64,000 nucleotides of DNA from Bradyrhizobium sp. 4 (GTDB lineage: Bacteria > Pseudomonadota > Alphaproteobacteria > Rhizobiales > Xanthobacteraceae), in NCBI RefSeq assembly GCF_023100905.1, contig NZ_CP064686.1:3906001-3970000 (forward strand), read 5' to 3'. Within the stretch, counting starts at the first letter, position 1. Every line of letters begins with the position of its first letter. The translations under genes were made by a program, and so were the position numbers. Shown here piece by piece: positions 1 through 7,972 of this stretch. The notes below the pieces were generated by a model. The model ran no database searches, was not told where the DNA came from, and saw only the letters and a program-made list of their open reading frames with translations.

Positions 1-2283
1 GAAGCCTGGCGGGACGTGCTCGCCGCGGTCGGCCTGCAGCCGGCGGCAGGCCATTCCTTCCTGGATGGGCACGCAACGGCGTCACATCGCCACGCCGCAG
101 GCGTTGCGCTGACGCGCATGGCGGCCGGCGCCCAGACCATTGGTCCGCGTTCGCAGGCCAACGAAGACCTGCCGATTGCGCTGATGCCGGTCGAAGACGG
201 CATGGTGCTCAACAGTGCCGGCGGCCATCGCATCGTTCCGGTGGGCCATCTCGTGCTGCTGCCGCGGAGCGGGGACTGGAGTATCGTGTTCCAGCGCGAC
301 ATGCGCGCCATCGTGCTGTCGGTGACGTCGGACGCGCTGCACGGCCGCCTCTCGGCCAGGCCGCGGCTCGGCGAACCCAGGGTCGTTCCGCCCAGCGGCT
401 TTGCCGACGTCTTCGCGCGCTTGATGGACGCGACCGCGCGCACGCTCGACACCCTGAGCGATGCCGAATGGAATGCGGTCACGCAGTCGCTCGTCGATCT
501 CCTGCTGACACTCGCCCATCAATTGGCGGCTTCGACGTCCGACGCCGGATCGAGCGCGACGCAGTCGGCACTCCTGCACCGGATCTGCCAGAGCATCGAA
601 CGCCGCCTCGACGATCCCGAGCTGGTGCCCGCGCGCGTCGCGCAGGCCGAAGGAATCTCCGAGCGCTATCTGCAAAAGCTGTTCGAGACGGTCGGCGACA
701 ACTTTACTCACTACGTGCGCGAGCGACGGCTGCAGCGCGCCTGGGCCGATTTGTCCAATCCGTCCGAGGCGCATCGTTCGATCTCGGAGATCGCCTACGC
801 CTATGGCTTCGGCGATTCCGCGCATTTCAGCCGCGCCTTCCGCCATCGCTTCGGACTGCCGCCGCGCGAGTTTCGCCAGCAGGAGGCGGAGCGGGCGACG
901 ACGCAGCATGGGATAACCGGTCAGCGCGGCTGGCCGCAGGATGCGCTGGCGCAGCTTCGCGTGCACCAGGCGAGTGCCGAGGCGCGCGGCAATCTCGCCC
1001 GTACCGACATCGATGAGCCGAGGACGGCCGAGCGCAAGCATCATCATCTTCCGGTCGAAGCCGACCGTGTTCATTGGGGATATTTCAGTCGCTCGTTACA
1101 GCCGCAGCTCGAGATCGCCTCGGGTGATACCATCACCATCGAAACCCTGACGCAGCACGCCTCCGACGATCCTGAGCTGATGATCGCGGGCGATGCCGCC
1201 GCCGAAGACGTATTCGGCTGGACCAAGGCGAGGAAGAACGTGGATCGCCGCGGCGCGGGTCCGATGGATGCCAGCATATTCGGGCGCGGCGCCGGCGAAG
1301 GCTTTGGCGTACACATCTGCACCGGGCCGGTGTCGGTGAAGGACGCCCAGCCCGGCGACGTGCTGGAAGTGCGGATCCTCGACATCGTGGCGCGCACAAG
1401 TCGCCATCCGAAACATTCAGGCCGCGTGTTCGGCTCCTCGGTCGCGGCCTGGTGGGGCTATCATTACGACGAATTTCTGTCAGGGCCGAAGCCGCGCGAG
1501 GTCGTGACGATCTACGAAATCTTCGACGACACCGATGCGCCGCACGCCCGCGCGCTGTATTCCTATCGCTGGGAGCCGCAGACCGACCCGTTTGGCGTGG
1601 TGCACTCCACTTACGACTATCCCGGCGTTCCCGTCCTGCCCGGCACGGTAAAGCGCCGCCACGCCGTGCTCGACGGCATCCGCATTCCCTTGCGCCCCCA
1701 TTTCGGTGTGATCGCGGTGGCGCCGCGCGAGGTGGATTTCATCGACTCCGTGCCGCCGTCCTATTTCGGCGGCAATCTCGACAATTGGCGCCTGGGGAAG
1801 GGGGCGACCGTCTATCTTCCGGTGTCCGTCCCCGGCGCATTGCTGTCAGTCGGCGATCCCCATGCCACGCAAGGCGACGGCGAATTGAGCGGCACCGCGA
1901 TCGAATGCTCGATGACCGGAACGTTCGAGGTGATCCTGCACAAGAAGGCCGATCTCGCCGGCCGGCCCTTCGCCGATCTCTCTTATCCCTTGATCGAGAC
2001 CGAGACCGACTGGGTCCTGACCGGATTCAGCCATCCCAACTACCTCGCCGAGTTCGGCGCTCAGGGCCAGAGCGAGGTCTACGCAAAATCCTCGCTCGAC
2101 CTCGCCATGAAAGATGCGTTCCGCAAGATGCGGCGCTTCCTGATGAACGTGAAGGGCCTCAGCGAGGACGAGGCGATCGCGCTGATATCGGCCGCCGTCG
2201 ACTTCGGCGTCACGCAGGTGGTCGACGGCAATTGGGGCGTGCACGCGATCATCAGCAAGCGCCTGTTTCAAACCTTCCCCTAG
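1..2283 (+). CDS. AraC-type regulator fused to acetamidase/formamidase (5' partial)
   Basis: The reading frame is open from the first base, so the true start lies left of the window; a GTG at 16 is only the first internal start-like codon. Residues about 185-290 (counted from 16) form a two-helix AraC/XylS DNA-binding region (ISERYLQKLF, then SEIAYAYGFGDSAHFSRAF). From about residue 345 the protein becomes a complete acetamidase/formamidase-family domain (HWGYFSRSL; PGDVLEVRILD; the CSMTGTFEV stretch), a family that hydrolyses short amides to ammonia. The regulator and enzyme are one uninterrupted frame joined by a ~50-residue linker. A RidA-family gene follows 42 bp downstream. Inference: a self-contained amide-responsive regulator-enzyme, or a moonlighting enzyme. 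Family assignment is firm; the substrate is unknown. Confidence 0.85.
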   Translation, partial: EAWRDVLAAVGLQPAAGHSFLDGHATASHRHAAGVALTRMAAGAQTIGPRSQANEDLPIALMPVEDGMVLNSAGGHRIVPVGHLVLLPRSGDWSIVFQRDMRAIVLSVTSDALHGRLSARPRLGEPRVVPPSGFADVFARLMDATARTLDTLSDAEWNAVTQSLVDLLLTLAHQLAASTSDAGSSATQSALLHRICQSIERRLDDPELVPARVAQAEGISERYLQKLFETVGDNFTHYVRERRLQRAWADLSNPSEAHRSISEIAYAYGFGDSAHFSRAFRHRFGLPPREFRQQEAERATTQHGITGQRGWPQDALAQLRVHQASAEARGNLARTDIDEPRTAERKHHHLPVEADRVHWGYFSRSLQPQLEIASGDTITIETLTQHASDDPELMIAGDAAAEDVFGWTKARKNVDRRGAGPMDASIFGRGAGEGFGVHICTGPVSVKDAQPGDVLEVRILDIVARTSRHPKHSGRVFGSSVAAWWGYHYDEFLSGPKPREVVTIYEIFDDTDAPHARALYSYRWEPQTDPFGVVHSTYDYPGVPVLPGTVKRRHAVLDGIRIPLRPHFGVIAVAPREVDFIDSVPPSYFGGNLDNWRLGKGATVYLPVSVPGALLSVGDPHATQGDGELSGTAIECSMTGTFEVILHKKADLAGRPFADLSYPLIETETDWVLTGFSHPNYLAEFGAQGQSEVYAKSSLDLAMKDAFRKMRRFLMNVKGLSEDEAIALISAAVDFGVTQVVDGNWGVHAIISKRLFQTFP

Positions 2284-2325
2284 ACAAGCCCTCCCTTGAA
2301 AGAAGCGCCGTAACAAGGAACCCCA

Positions 2326-2709
2326 GTGAAATTCCACATGATCAGCGGCGGACCGAAGCCGGTCGCGCCCTTCAGCCACGCGGTGGAGACCGACGGTTTT
2401 GTCTTCGTCACCGGCCAGATGCCGGACACGCCGCAAACACCGGGCGTGTTGCCCGACGGCATCGTCGCGCAGACGGGGGCGGTGATGGAGAATTTGAAGG
2501 TCGTATTGGCGGGCGTCGATCTCGGTCTCGAACACGTCGTGGTGACACGCATTTATCTCACACGTTTCAAGGAAGACTACACCGCAATGAACGAGACTTA
2601 TCGCGGGTTCTTTCCGCCCGACCGCCTGCCGGCACGCACCTGCGTCGGTGTCACCGGGCTTGCCTACGACGCGCTGATCGAGATTGACCTGGTCTGCCGC
2701 CGACCGTGA
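2326..2709 (+). CDS. RidA/YjgF/UK114-family protein
   Basis: 127 residues, the usual length of a RidA subunit. RidA proteins are small trimeric enzymes, the best known hydrolysing reactive enamine/imine intermediates. The family pattern is visible: an early FVTGQMPDTP segment, TGAVMENLKVVLAG in the middle, VVTRIYLTRF, and a C-terminal segment with an arginine in PARTCVGV (the usual substrate-binding Arg). The start is GTG at 2326, preceded by an AAGGAA ribosome-binding site. It lies 42 bp after the AraC-acetamidase gene on the same strand and is probably co-transcribed with it, suggesting a role in the same amide or amine catabolism. Substrate unknown. Confidence 0.85.
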   Translation: MKFHMISGGPKPVAPFSHAVETDGFVFVTGQMPDTPQTPGVLPDGIVAQTGAVMENLKVVLAGVDLGLEHVVVTRIYLTRFKEDYTAMNETYRGFFPPDRLPARTCVGVTGLAYDALIEIDLVCRRP

Positions 2710-2720
2710 GGCGACAGCCC

Positions 2721-2804
2721 GTAGCCCGGATGGAGCGAAGCGCAATCCGGAATTCGTTCCGCGGATACAGGGCCCCGGATTACGCTTCACTCCATCCGGG
2801 CTAC
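2721..2804. repeat. REP-like intergenic palindrome (long arms)
   Basis: Two ~30-bp arms (2721-2750 and 2775-2804) are near-perfect reverse complements, starting GTAGCCCGGATGGAGCGAAG and ending CTCCATCCGGGCTAC. The hairpin follows the RidA stop and may act as a terminator or RNA stabiliser. A shorter relative with the same GCCCGGATG core is at 43888-43922, so this is a dispersed palindrome family. ORFs called across it are artefacts. Confidence 0.85.
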
Positions 2805-3084
2805 AAGACCTTGCGTTGCCCGTCCGCATGCGGCGCCCGCGCCGGAGACTGCAAGCCGCGCCGATCTATGAATGCCGGTTCATTGCTGCGGAGAATTCGA
2901 ATCGGTAAGAATTAGCTCGTTGCGCGTCTCGCGTCGTGCAACGCGCCGGAGGCGGATTGATCGCGTCTTGAACCTTTCGATTGCGCCTCCGACGAATCCT
3001 TCGAGGCAACGCCATTGGTTGCCGCGGCGCCTGCGCTGATCGACGTCAGGCACCGAAAGCCCGTTTCGATCGGGGGAATTTCAT

Positions 3085-3453
3085 ATGAAGTATTTTCTAT
3101 CTGCACTGATTGCGATCGGTCTATCGATTGCCGCCGCGCCGTCTTTCGCGGCTGACGCGCGCAACGTCACTGTCGTCAACGAGACCGGCTATGCGATCAA
3201 ATTCCTGGGCTTCAACGCCCCGGATGACGGCATGGACGAATGGGACAACGAGCTGGACAAGGTTTTGCAGAACCAGGCGAGCACTTATGTCGAGTTCGAC
3301 GATGACGACGAAGGATGCGTCTGGAACGTCCGCGTCGACTGGCAGAACTATGACGAGACCGTGCTCTGGAAGAACGTCAACCTCTGCAAGTTCACCGCGC
3401 TTCGGCTGCGCTACGATTCCGGCACCAAGACCACTTCGTTCGTCGCCGAGTAA
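3085..3453 (+). CDS. Small secreted acidic protein of unknown function
   Basis: 122 residues starting with a clear Sec signal peptide: short basic start (MKYF), hydrophobic core, and an AxA-type cleavage site around residue 23 (SFAAD). The mature ~100 residues are rich in Asp/Glu (a DDDDEG run near residue 73) and Trp, with two cysteines (near residues 76 and 105) that could form a disulfide in the periplasm. The opening NVTVVNETGYAIKFL suggests a beta-strand-rich fold. I recognise the pattern from Bradyrhizobium genomes, where it has no established function. It is monocistronic, just upstream of tRNA-Asn and outside the island. Confidence 0.75.
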   Translation: MKYFLSALIAIGLSIAAAPSFAADARNVTVVNETGYAIKFLGFNAPDDGMDEWDNELDKVLQNQASTYVEFDDDDEGCVWNVRVDWQNYDETVLWKNVNLCKFTALRLRYDSGTKTTSFVAE

Positions 3454-3528
3454 CTTGACCTGAGGCCAGGCGGAGGAGGGGCCAAGCGCCCTTCCTCGCC
3501 GCAATGTGCGAGATGGCGAATTCGTCCT

Positions 3529-3556
3529 TTGCAAGCGCAAGCGGCTTTGTTATACG
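3529..3556 (+). promoter_or_regulatory. Candidate promoter of tRNA-Asn
   Basis: TTGCAA (3529-3534) and TATACG (3551-3556) are separated by 16 bp, and the tRNA begins 31 bp after the -10. This resembles a sigma-70 promoter. Supported by position and consensus likeness only. Confidence 0.45.
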
Positions 3557-3587
3557 CAGCCGCGCGCGAACGACGGGTTCGCCCTTT

Positions 3588-3662
3588 TCCTCGGTAGCTC
3601 AGCGGTAGAGCATCCGACTGTTAATCGGATGGTCGCTGGTTCGAATCCAGCCCGGGGAGCCA
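3588..3662 (+). tRNA. tRNA-Asn (GTT)
   Basis: 75 nt including the encoded CCA. The acceptor stem pairs TCCTCGG with CCGGGGA; the D arm, anticodon arm (loop CTGTTAA, anticodon GTT at 3620-3622) and T arm (GGTTCGAAT context) are all intact. It is the integration target of the genomic island: the 3' part from the anticodon loop onward (3618-3663) is repeated exactly at 28753-28798. The gene stays functional after integration because the island lies 3' of it. Confidence 0.97.
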
Positions 3663-3663
3663 A
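3618..3663 (+). repeat. attL: left copy of 46-bp direct repeat
   Basis: These 46 bases, from the tRNA-Asn anticodon loop through CCA plus one A, are identical to 28753-28798. The bases flanking each copy differ. Use of the tRNA 3' end as attachment core is standard for P4-like integrases. Confidence 0.95.
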
Positions 3664-3742
3664 CAATTTCAGGGACTTAGTCAGCTTTCCCGGCGCTTTT
3701 CAGACGCACATGTCGCCCCGGGGGCCACTCTAGGGGCCACAG

Positions 3743-4351
3743 GTGTCGCAGCTGCGAATGTTTCCCCGGAAGGCCTTGGTCCAGTTTCCGAAGCTCGAGC
3801 CGAGCGCCGACAGCTTGGGTGAAGTCGAGGCCGACGACCACTTCCTCTATTACGTCAAAGGTGATCTAGCCGGGATAGCGATTCGGGCCAACGAGTGGCT
3901 TGGAACCCACATCGCGGAAGCTGTCGGGCTGGCTGATTCAGCCCCCTGTGTTATCGAGCTTCAGGACGGCAGCACGGTGTTTGGCTCGCGCCGAATCGCC
4001 GGCGTGGCGCATGCGACGGTGACGACCACCTTCCTAACAGCGCCGACAGCATCGAATCTCTCGGGGCCTGTGGTCGGAATTTCGGCTCTGCTATCCAAGA
4101 TTTACGCCTTTGACATGTTCTTCCACAATGACCACCGCCATCTGGGTAACTTTCTCTCGGTCGACGACAGGGGGCGTCGTCGGCTCTACGCCTTCGATTT
4201 CAGCAGAGCGCTCTTTTGGACTTGGCCTTGGAACGGCGGTTACCCGGGGCCACTCTCGAATGCTCGCCGATGGGGATCGGTTCTTCGACAATTGCACTGG
4301 TTACGGTCCCCCAGAAATTCCGCGACATCAGGTCGAGATCGAGAACGATGA
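3743..4351 (+). pseudogene. HipA-like kinase, truncated
   Basis: The frame from GTG 3743 shows HipA-like kinase features: YVKGD near residue 38, NEWLG...IAEAVGL near 52-65, the catalytic-loop-like FHNDHRHLGNFL near 125, and the metal-binding-like AFDFSRA near 150. HipA-family kinases are serine/threonine kinases, the best known being toxin-antitoxin toxins. Similarity ends about residue 170, where the sequence runs into an unrelated antiparallel antiporter fragment, so the C-terminal lobe is missing. No antitoxin gene is recognisable beside it. It abuts attL, typical of island-edge decay. Confidence 0.6.
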
Positions 4352-4510
4352 ATGCTACGCCGATAAAAAGCAGGATGAGAACAATTTTGGCGTAGGTCGC
4401 AACCGCATTGAGCGTGGCGGCCTCCTTGATGCCTCGCAGAACAAGAAAATGGACGCTCCACAGCAGGACGGACGCCGATGCGATGGCTACCAGCGTCGTG
4501 CCGTCGCCAG
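4255..4510 (-). pseudogene. Fragment of APC-family basic amino acid antiporter
   Basis: Reading the minus strand from about 4505 gives ~65 residues with two membrane-span-like segments (SVLLWSVHFLVLRGIKEAA, then AKIVLILLFIGVAFIVLDLD) ending NFWG. This resembles the middle of arginine/ornithine-type APC antiporters. A stop at 4301-4303 and a one-base shift break the frame, after which GTVTSAIVEEPIP resumes in the next frame. No start or remaining helices exist. It is directly joined to the LigD remnant, so two unrelated genes were spliced by deletion or rearrangement. Confidence 0.6.
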
Positions 4511-4540
4511 ACGGGAAAGAACTGGCCGATCGTCGCCTTG

Positions 4541-4770
4541 ATCACGGGGAATTTCTCGCGCTGGACAGTTTTGATTTTCTGCCACGCTTCTACCCGGTCT
4601 GACCGGTACGGCGCATCGACGCGCTTCGACACGATCCCCTCATAGTTCAGCCGGCCCGCGGCGTCGAACAGCGCTTGTCCGTCCCCGTCGTGGTGGTCGC
4701 TGTAGAGAACCGGCGGATCCAGCATATCGATTAGTTCTTTCAGCCGCTCCTTACGATGGATCTGAGGTTT
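4541..4770 (-). pseudogene. Fragment of ATP-dependent DNA ligase D (ligase domain)
   Basis: About 75 residues on the minus strand match the LigD ligase core: RKERLKELIDM...LYSDH, GDGQALFDAA, LNYEGIVSKRVDAPYRSDR, then W-KIKTVQREKFPVI. EGIVSKR is a conserved segment of LigD ligase domains. The N-terminal lysine nucleotidyl-transfer motif, the primase and the nuclease parts are absent. LigD works with Ku in non-homologous end joining; no ku gene is seen in this window. A non-functional remnant. Confidence 0.65.
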
Positions 4771-4991
4771 GCTCCGAAGGTCCTCTCCGTTGGCTGGTTC
4801 ATGAAGACCGAATACCGCTCGACCTTCTACAACCGTATTTCGCTGCCGACCACTTTCGCTGCCGGTAACGTGTTTGGCGCCACCGCCGGGTCTCTGGCGA
4901 GGCGGTCACCTTCAAGCCTTGGACCCAGACCATCTCAACCTCGCTGGTCTATCGCTTCAACTGGAGCGGCCCGCTCGTCGCCAAGTACTGA
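4765..4991 (+). pseudogene. C-terminal remnant of outer-membrane beta-barrel protein (frameshifted)
   Basis: The plus-strand frame from about 4780 reads VGWFMKTEYRSTFYN and on to FGATAG, then a frameshift near 4890, and continues in the next frame as GEAVTFKPWTQTISTSLVYRFNWSGPLVAKY followed by TGA at 4989-4991. This is the last strands of a Bradyrhizobium-type outer-membrane beta-barrel protein, ending in the usual aromatic strand. Signal peptide and most of the barrel are missing. A rho-independent terminator follows. Confidence 0.6.
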
Positions 4992-5015
4992 TCTGATCTC
5001 ACGATCAAAGGTCAA

Positions 5016-5045
5016 AGCCCCGGTATCGTCCGGGGTTTTTTCTTT
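5016..5045 (+). terminator. Rho-independent terminator
   Basis: The stem AGCCCCGG/CCGGGG with a short TATCGT loop is followed at once by a run of six T. It sits 25 bp after the stop of the porin remnant and is probably that gene's original terminator. Confidence 0.8.
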
Positions 5046-5159
5046 AGCGCAGCCGCGCCGAGCACATCCGCACCGTCCAAGATGCGGCAGAGCAACGCCG
5101 CCTGTCTATTTGATCAGGCGCCCCAGCATTCAGCCATTGTTCAATCCAATCACTAACCG

Positions 5160-6107
5160 TCATACGCCGTCAGCTCGAGCGCCGCTTCGTGCTGTACTTC
5201 TTTGAGAAGTTGCCGCCGTGTCTAGTTGGATCGAGGCTTGCGCTTCATCGCACCATTAATCTCGCGAGCTGCAGGCGTTGGGGCATACGGTGCGTCTGAT
5301 GCCTCCGGCCTATGTGAAGCCCTACGTCAAGCGGCAGAAGAACGACAGCACCGACGCGGAGGCTATTTGCGAGGCGGTCACAAGGCCCAACATGCGGTTC
5401 GTGCCGACCAAGACGAACGAGCAACAGAGCTGTCTGATGCTTCATCGCGTACGCCATCTCTTCATTCGCCAGCAGACTGCTGTCATCAACTCGATCCGTG
5501 CATATCTGGCCGAGTTCGGGATTGTTGCTCCCGTCGGGCGCAGGGGTGTCGAACAGCTGTTGGAAGTCGTCGCCGATCCAGCTGACCGCCGGGTCCCGGA
5601 GGTGGCCCGCGCGTGTCTTGCGGCTCTCGGTGGTCAGTTGCGGGTACTGAAGGCTCAGATCCTGGAGTTCGACAAGCGCATTATTGCCTGGCATCGATCA
5701 AACGCGACGAGCAGGCGACTGGATGTGATCCCTGGCGTCGGTCCAGCACTGGCAACGGCGCTAGTCGCAAGCGTTGCCGATGCCACAACCTTCCGATCGG
5801 GGCGGGACTTCTCGGCCTGGGTCGGGCTCGTGCCGAAGCAGAACTCTAGTGGGGCAAGGACAAGCTTGACCGTATCAGCAAGCAAGGCGATCGCTATTTA
5901 AGCAGCCTGTTCACAGCGGGCGCACTCGCCGTGATCCGCTATGCCAAGATCCATGGCACGAGCCATCGGCCTTGGCTCACTGCGTTGTTGGCACGCCGCC
6001 CCACCAAGGTCGCAGCCATCGCACTCGCCAATAAGCTCGCCAGGATAGCATGGGCGATGATGGCCAGGAACGAACCCTATAAGGAACCCGCCGGCCTTAC
6101 GGCGTGA
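5160..6107 (+). pseudogene. Decayed IS110-family transposase
   Basis: Homology starts near 5160 (FFEKLPPCLVG), shifts frame at about 5227 into IEACASSHH, meets an in-frame stop at 5257 where the family has Trp, and continues from 5260 through LGHTVRLMPPAYVKPYVK, NDSTDAEAICEAV and PGVGPALATALVASV. A second frameshift near 5850 leads to ISKQGDRYL...IAWAMMARNEPYKEP and TGA at 6105. The N-terminal ~40 residues with the first catalytic aspartate are missing. Clearly non-functional, and diverged from the intact copy next door, so not a recent duplicate. Confidence 0.85.
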
Positions 6108-6354
6108 ACGAGATCACGGCCGGTCACCGGCTGTAACCCAACGGTTGGAAGGGCGAACAGCACTAATGCAGCGCCAGTCGATCCAGCGATCAGGACAACC
6201 CACATGGGCCATAGCATCTTCGAATGGTGCTTTTGATCGGGACCTGATCCGCGGAGGGCATTATGGCCAGCGGTCATGAGTACCGCACAAGAAGGCCGAA
6301 CACATGGCTGCTCCGACCAACGCCGCAAGTGAGATTCTCCTTGCCAACCCGGAG

Positions 6355-7735
6355 CCAATGGTATGGACCCCGCCCTTGCGGCGGTGGAATCTCAAGCGTC
6401 AACTGCAGCGAAGGAGGATGTTATGCAGGTCGTTCGGATAGGTCTAGATCTGGCGAAGTATGTCTTCGAAGTTCACGGCGTCGACAACCACGGGAAAGTC
6501 GTTGTGCGAAAGAGGTTACGTCGCGATGCGGTGGCCGGCTTTTTCGCCAATTTACCGGCCTGCCTGGTCGGCATGGAGGCTTCCAACGGGGCACACTATT
6601 GGGCTCGCGTGCTCACGGAGCTTGGCCATCAGGTCCGACTAATCAGCCCTCAGTTCGTGACACCATACGTCAAGTCGAACAAAAACGACCAGAACGATGC
6701 GGAAGCCATCTGCGAAGCGGTCGGTCGTCCGTCCATGCGCTTCGTGCCACCGAAATCAACCGATCAGCTGGCGGTACAGGCCGTCCACCGCATTCGCCGG
6801 CGCCTGGTCGCCGATCGAGTCAGGCTCGTCAATCAAATTCGCGGTCTTCTGTCCGAGCATGGGATTGTCATTGCCCGTGACATCGCGCAGCTGCGGCGTG
6901 GCCTCGCGGTCATCGTAGGAAACATCAATGACGACCTCAGCGAGATGCTCCGAGCGCTCATGAGGGAACTGCAAGAGGAGCTGTCCGAGCTTGATACCCG
7001 CATTGCAGCCTATGACCGGCGGATAAGGGAAATCTTCCGTACGAGTGAGCAGTGCCAGCGGCTCGGCAAAATCGAAGGCGTCGGACCTGTGACAGCAACA
7101 GCCTTGGTCGCCGCCGTGGGCGATAGAAGCTGTTTCAAGAACGGCCGACAGTTCGCGGCTTGGCTTGGTCTGGTACCCAAGCAGCGATCCAGTGGAGGGC
7201 GGGCCCGCTTGTTCGGCATCAGCAAACGGGGGGATCGATACCTGCGGACGCTGATGATTCACGGAGCTCGCGCCGCTTTAAGCCGTGCTAATGGCAAGCA
7301 GGATCCGCGAAGCCTATGGCTCGGCAAGATGCGGCAACGGCGCCATCCCAATGTCGCGGCCGTGGCTCTTGCCAACAAGAACGCGCGGATCGTGTGGGCT
7401 ATGCTCACAGGCGGCGCGGCTTATGAGCCGGCGCTTTCGGTGAAGGCGGCCTGAAGCGAAGCGGCAATCAAGGAAAGGAGGTCTCACCGGCAATTGCAAC
7501 AAATGGCAGGAGATGGCGAAACGGTCACCCCGTCGCTTCCCGAACCTGATGTGTGGACCGGCACGGCTTGCGCCGATGTCTCGGGGCCGTTGAGGTGGAA
7601 GCGGGCGAAAACCATCGAGGCTCGCGGCGGAGACGTTGTCCAGCCGCATCAAGAAGCCGGATATACGTCAGCAGTTGTGGCCGTCGATCCTGATCAAGCC
7701 AGTCGTTGCAATCGGGCGGGGTCCATATACGTCCA
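6355..7735 (+). mobile_element. IS110-family (IS1111 group) insertion sequence
   Basis: The intact transposase gene is flanked by a 14-bp inverted repeat: TATGGACCCCGCCC at 6362-6375 and its exact reverse complement at 7714-7727. Sub-terminal inverted repeats are the mark of the IS1111 group within IS110. Exact ends and target are not resolved, because these elements leave no target duplication. Confidence 0.75.
6423..7454 (+). CDS. IS110-family transposase
   Basis: 343 residues, near usual family length. ATG 6423 is chosen over the upstream in-frame 6363 because an AAGGAGG box lies at 6411-6417. The N-terminal DEDD/RuvC-like catalytic domain is complete: D in IGLDLAK (residue 8), E in VGMEAS, and the NDQNDAEAICEA pair near residue 90. 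The C-terminal IS116/IS110/IS902 domain includes IEGVGPVTATALVAAVGD and the serine-bearing WLGLVPKQRSSGG, then ISKRGDRYLR. All motifs are intact, so the element may be active. It lies in tandem downstream of a decayed relative. Confidence 0.93.
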   Translation: MQVVRIGLDLAKYVFEVHGVDNHGKVVVRKRLRRDAVAGFFANLPACLVGMEASNGAHYWARVLTELGHQVRLISPQFVTPYVKSNKNDQNDAEAICEAVGRPSMRFVPPKSTDQLAVQAVHRIRRRLVADRVRLVNQIRGLLSEHGIVIARDIAQLRRGLAVIVGNINDDLSEMLRALMRELQEELSELDTRIAAYDRRIREIFRTSEQCQRLGKIEGVGPVTATALVAAVGDRSCFKNGRQFAAWLGLVPKQRSSGGRARLFGISKRGDRYLRTLMIHGARAALSRANGKQDPRSLWLGKMRQRRHPNVAAVALANKNARIVWAMLTGGAAYEPALSVKAA

Positions 7736-7972
7736 CACATGGCCCAGCGCGGGTAGGTTCCCAGATGTGATTTTTTGATGTCGACCGTACGCGCACAAGG
7801 CTGCCCCGCACCAGCGGTCCTCCTAGCGCCTCGAAGCGGTTGTGGTCACCGCCGAACTACATCGCGCTTGATAGAGGTCCGCTCACTGCTCCGAAGCTAA
7901 CCCGAATCACCAACCCTCAGGGGTCAATGTTGGAAGCCGATGGGGGTGAAAGTTCGCCGCTTATTCACAATG
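7736..7972. other. Non-coding gap between IS and protease/MoxR cluster
   Basis: No credible ORF, tRNA or terminator hairpin is seen. It separates the IS right end from the stop codon of the minus-strand WD40/peptidoglycan-binding gene. Confidence 0.5.
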
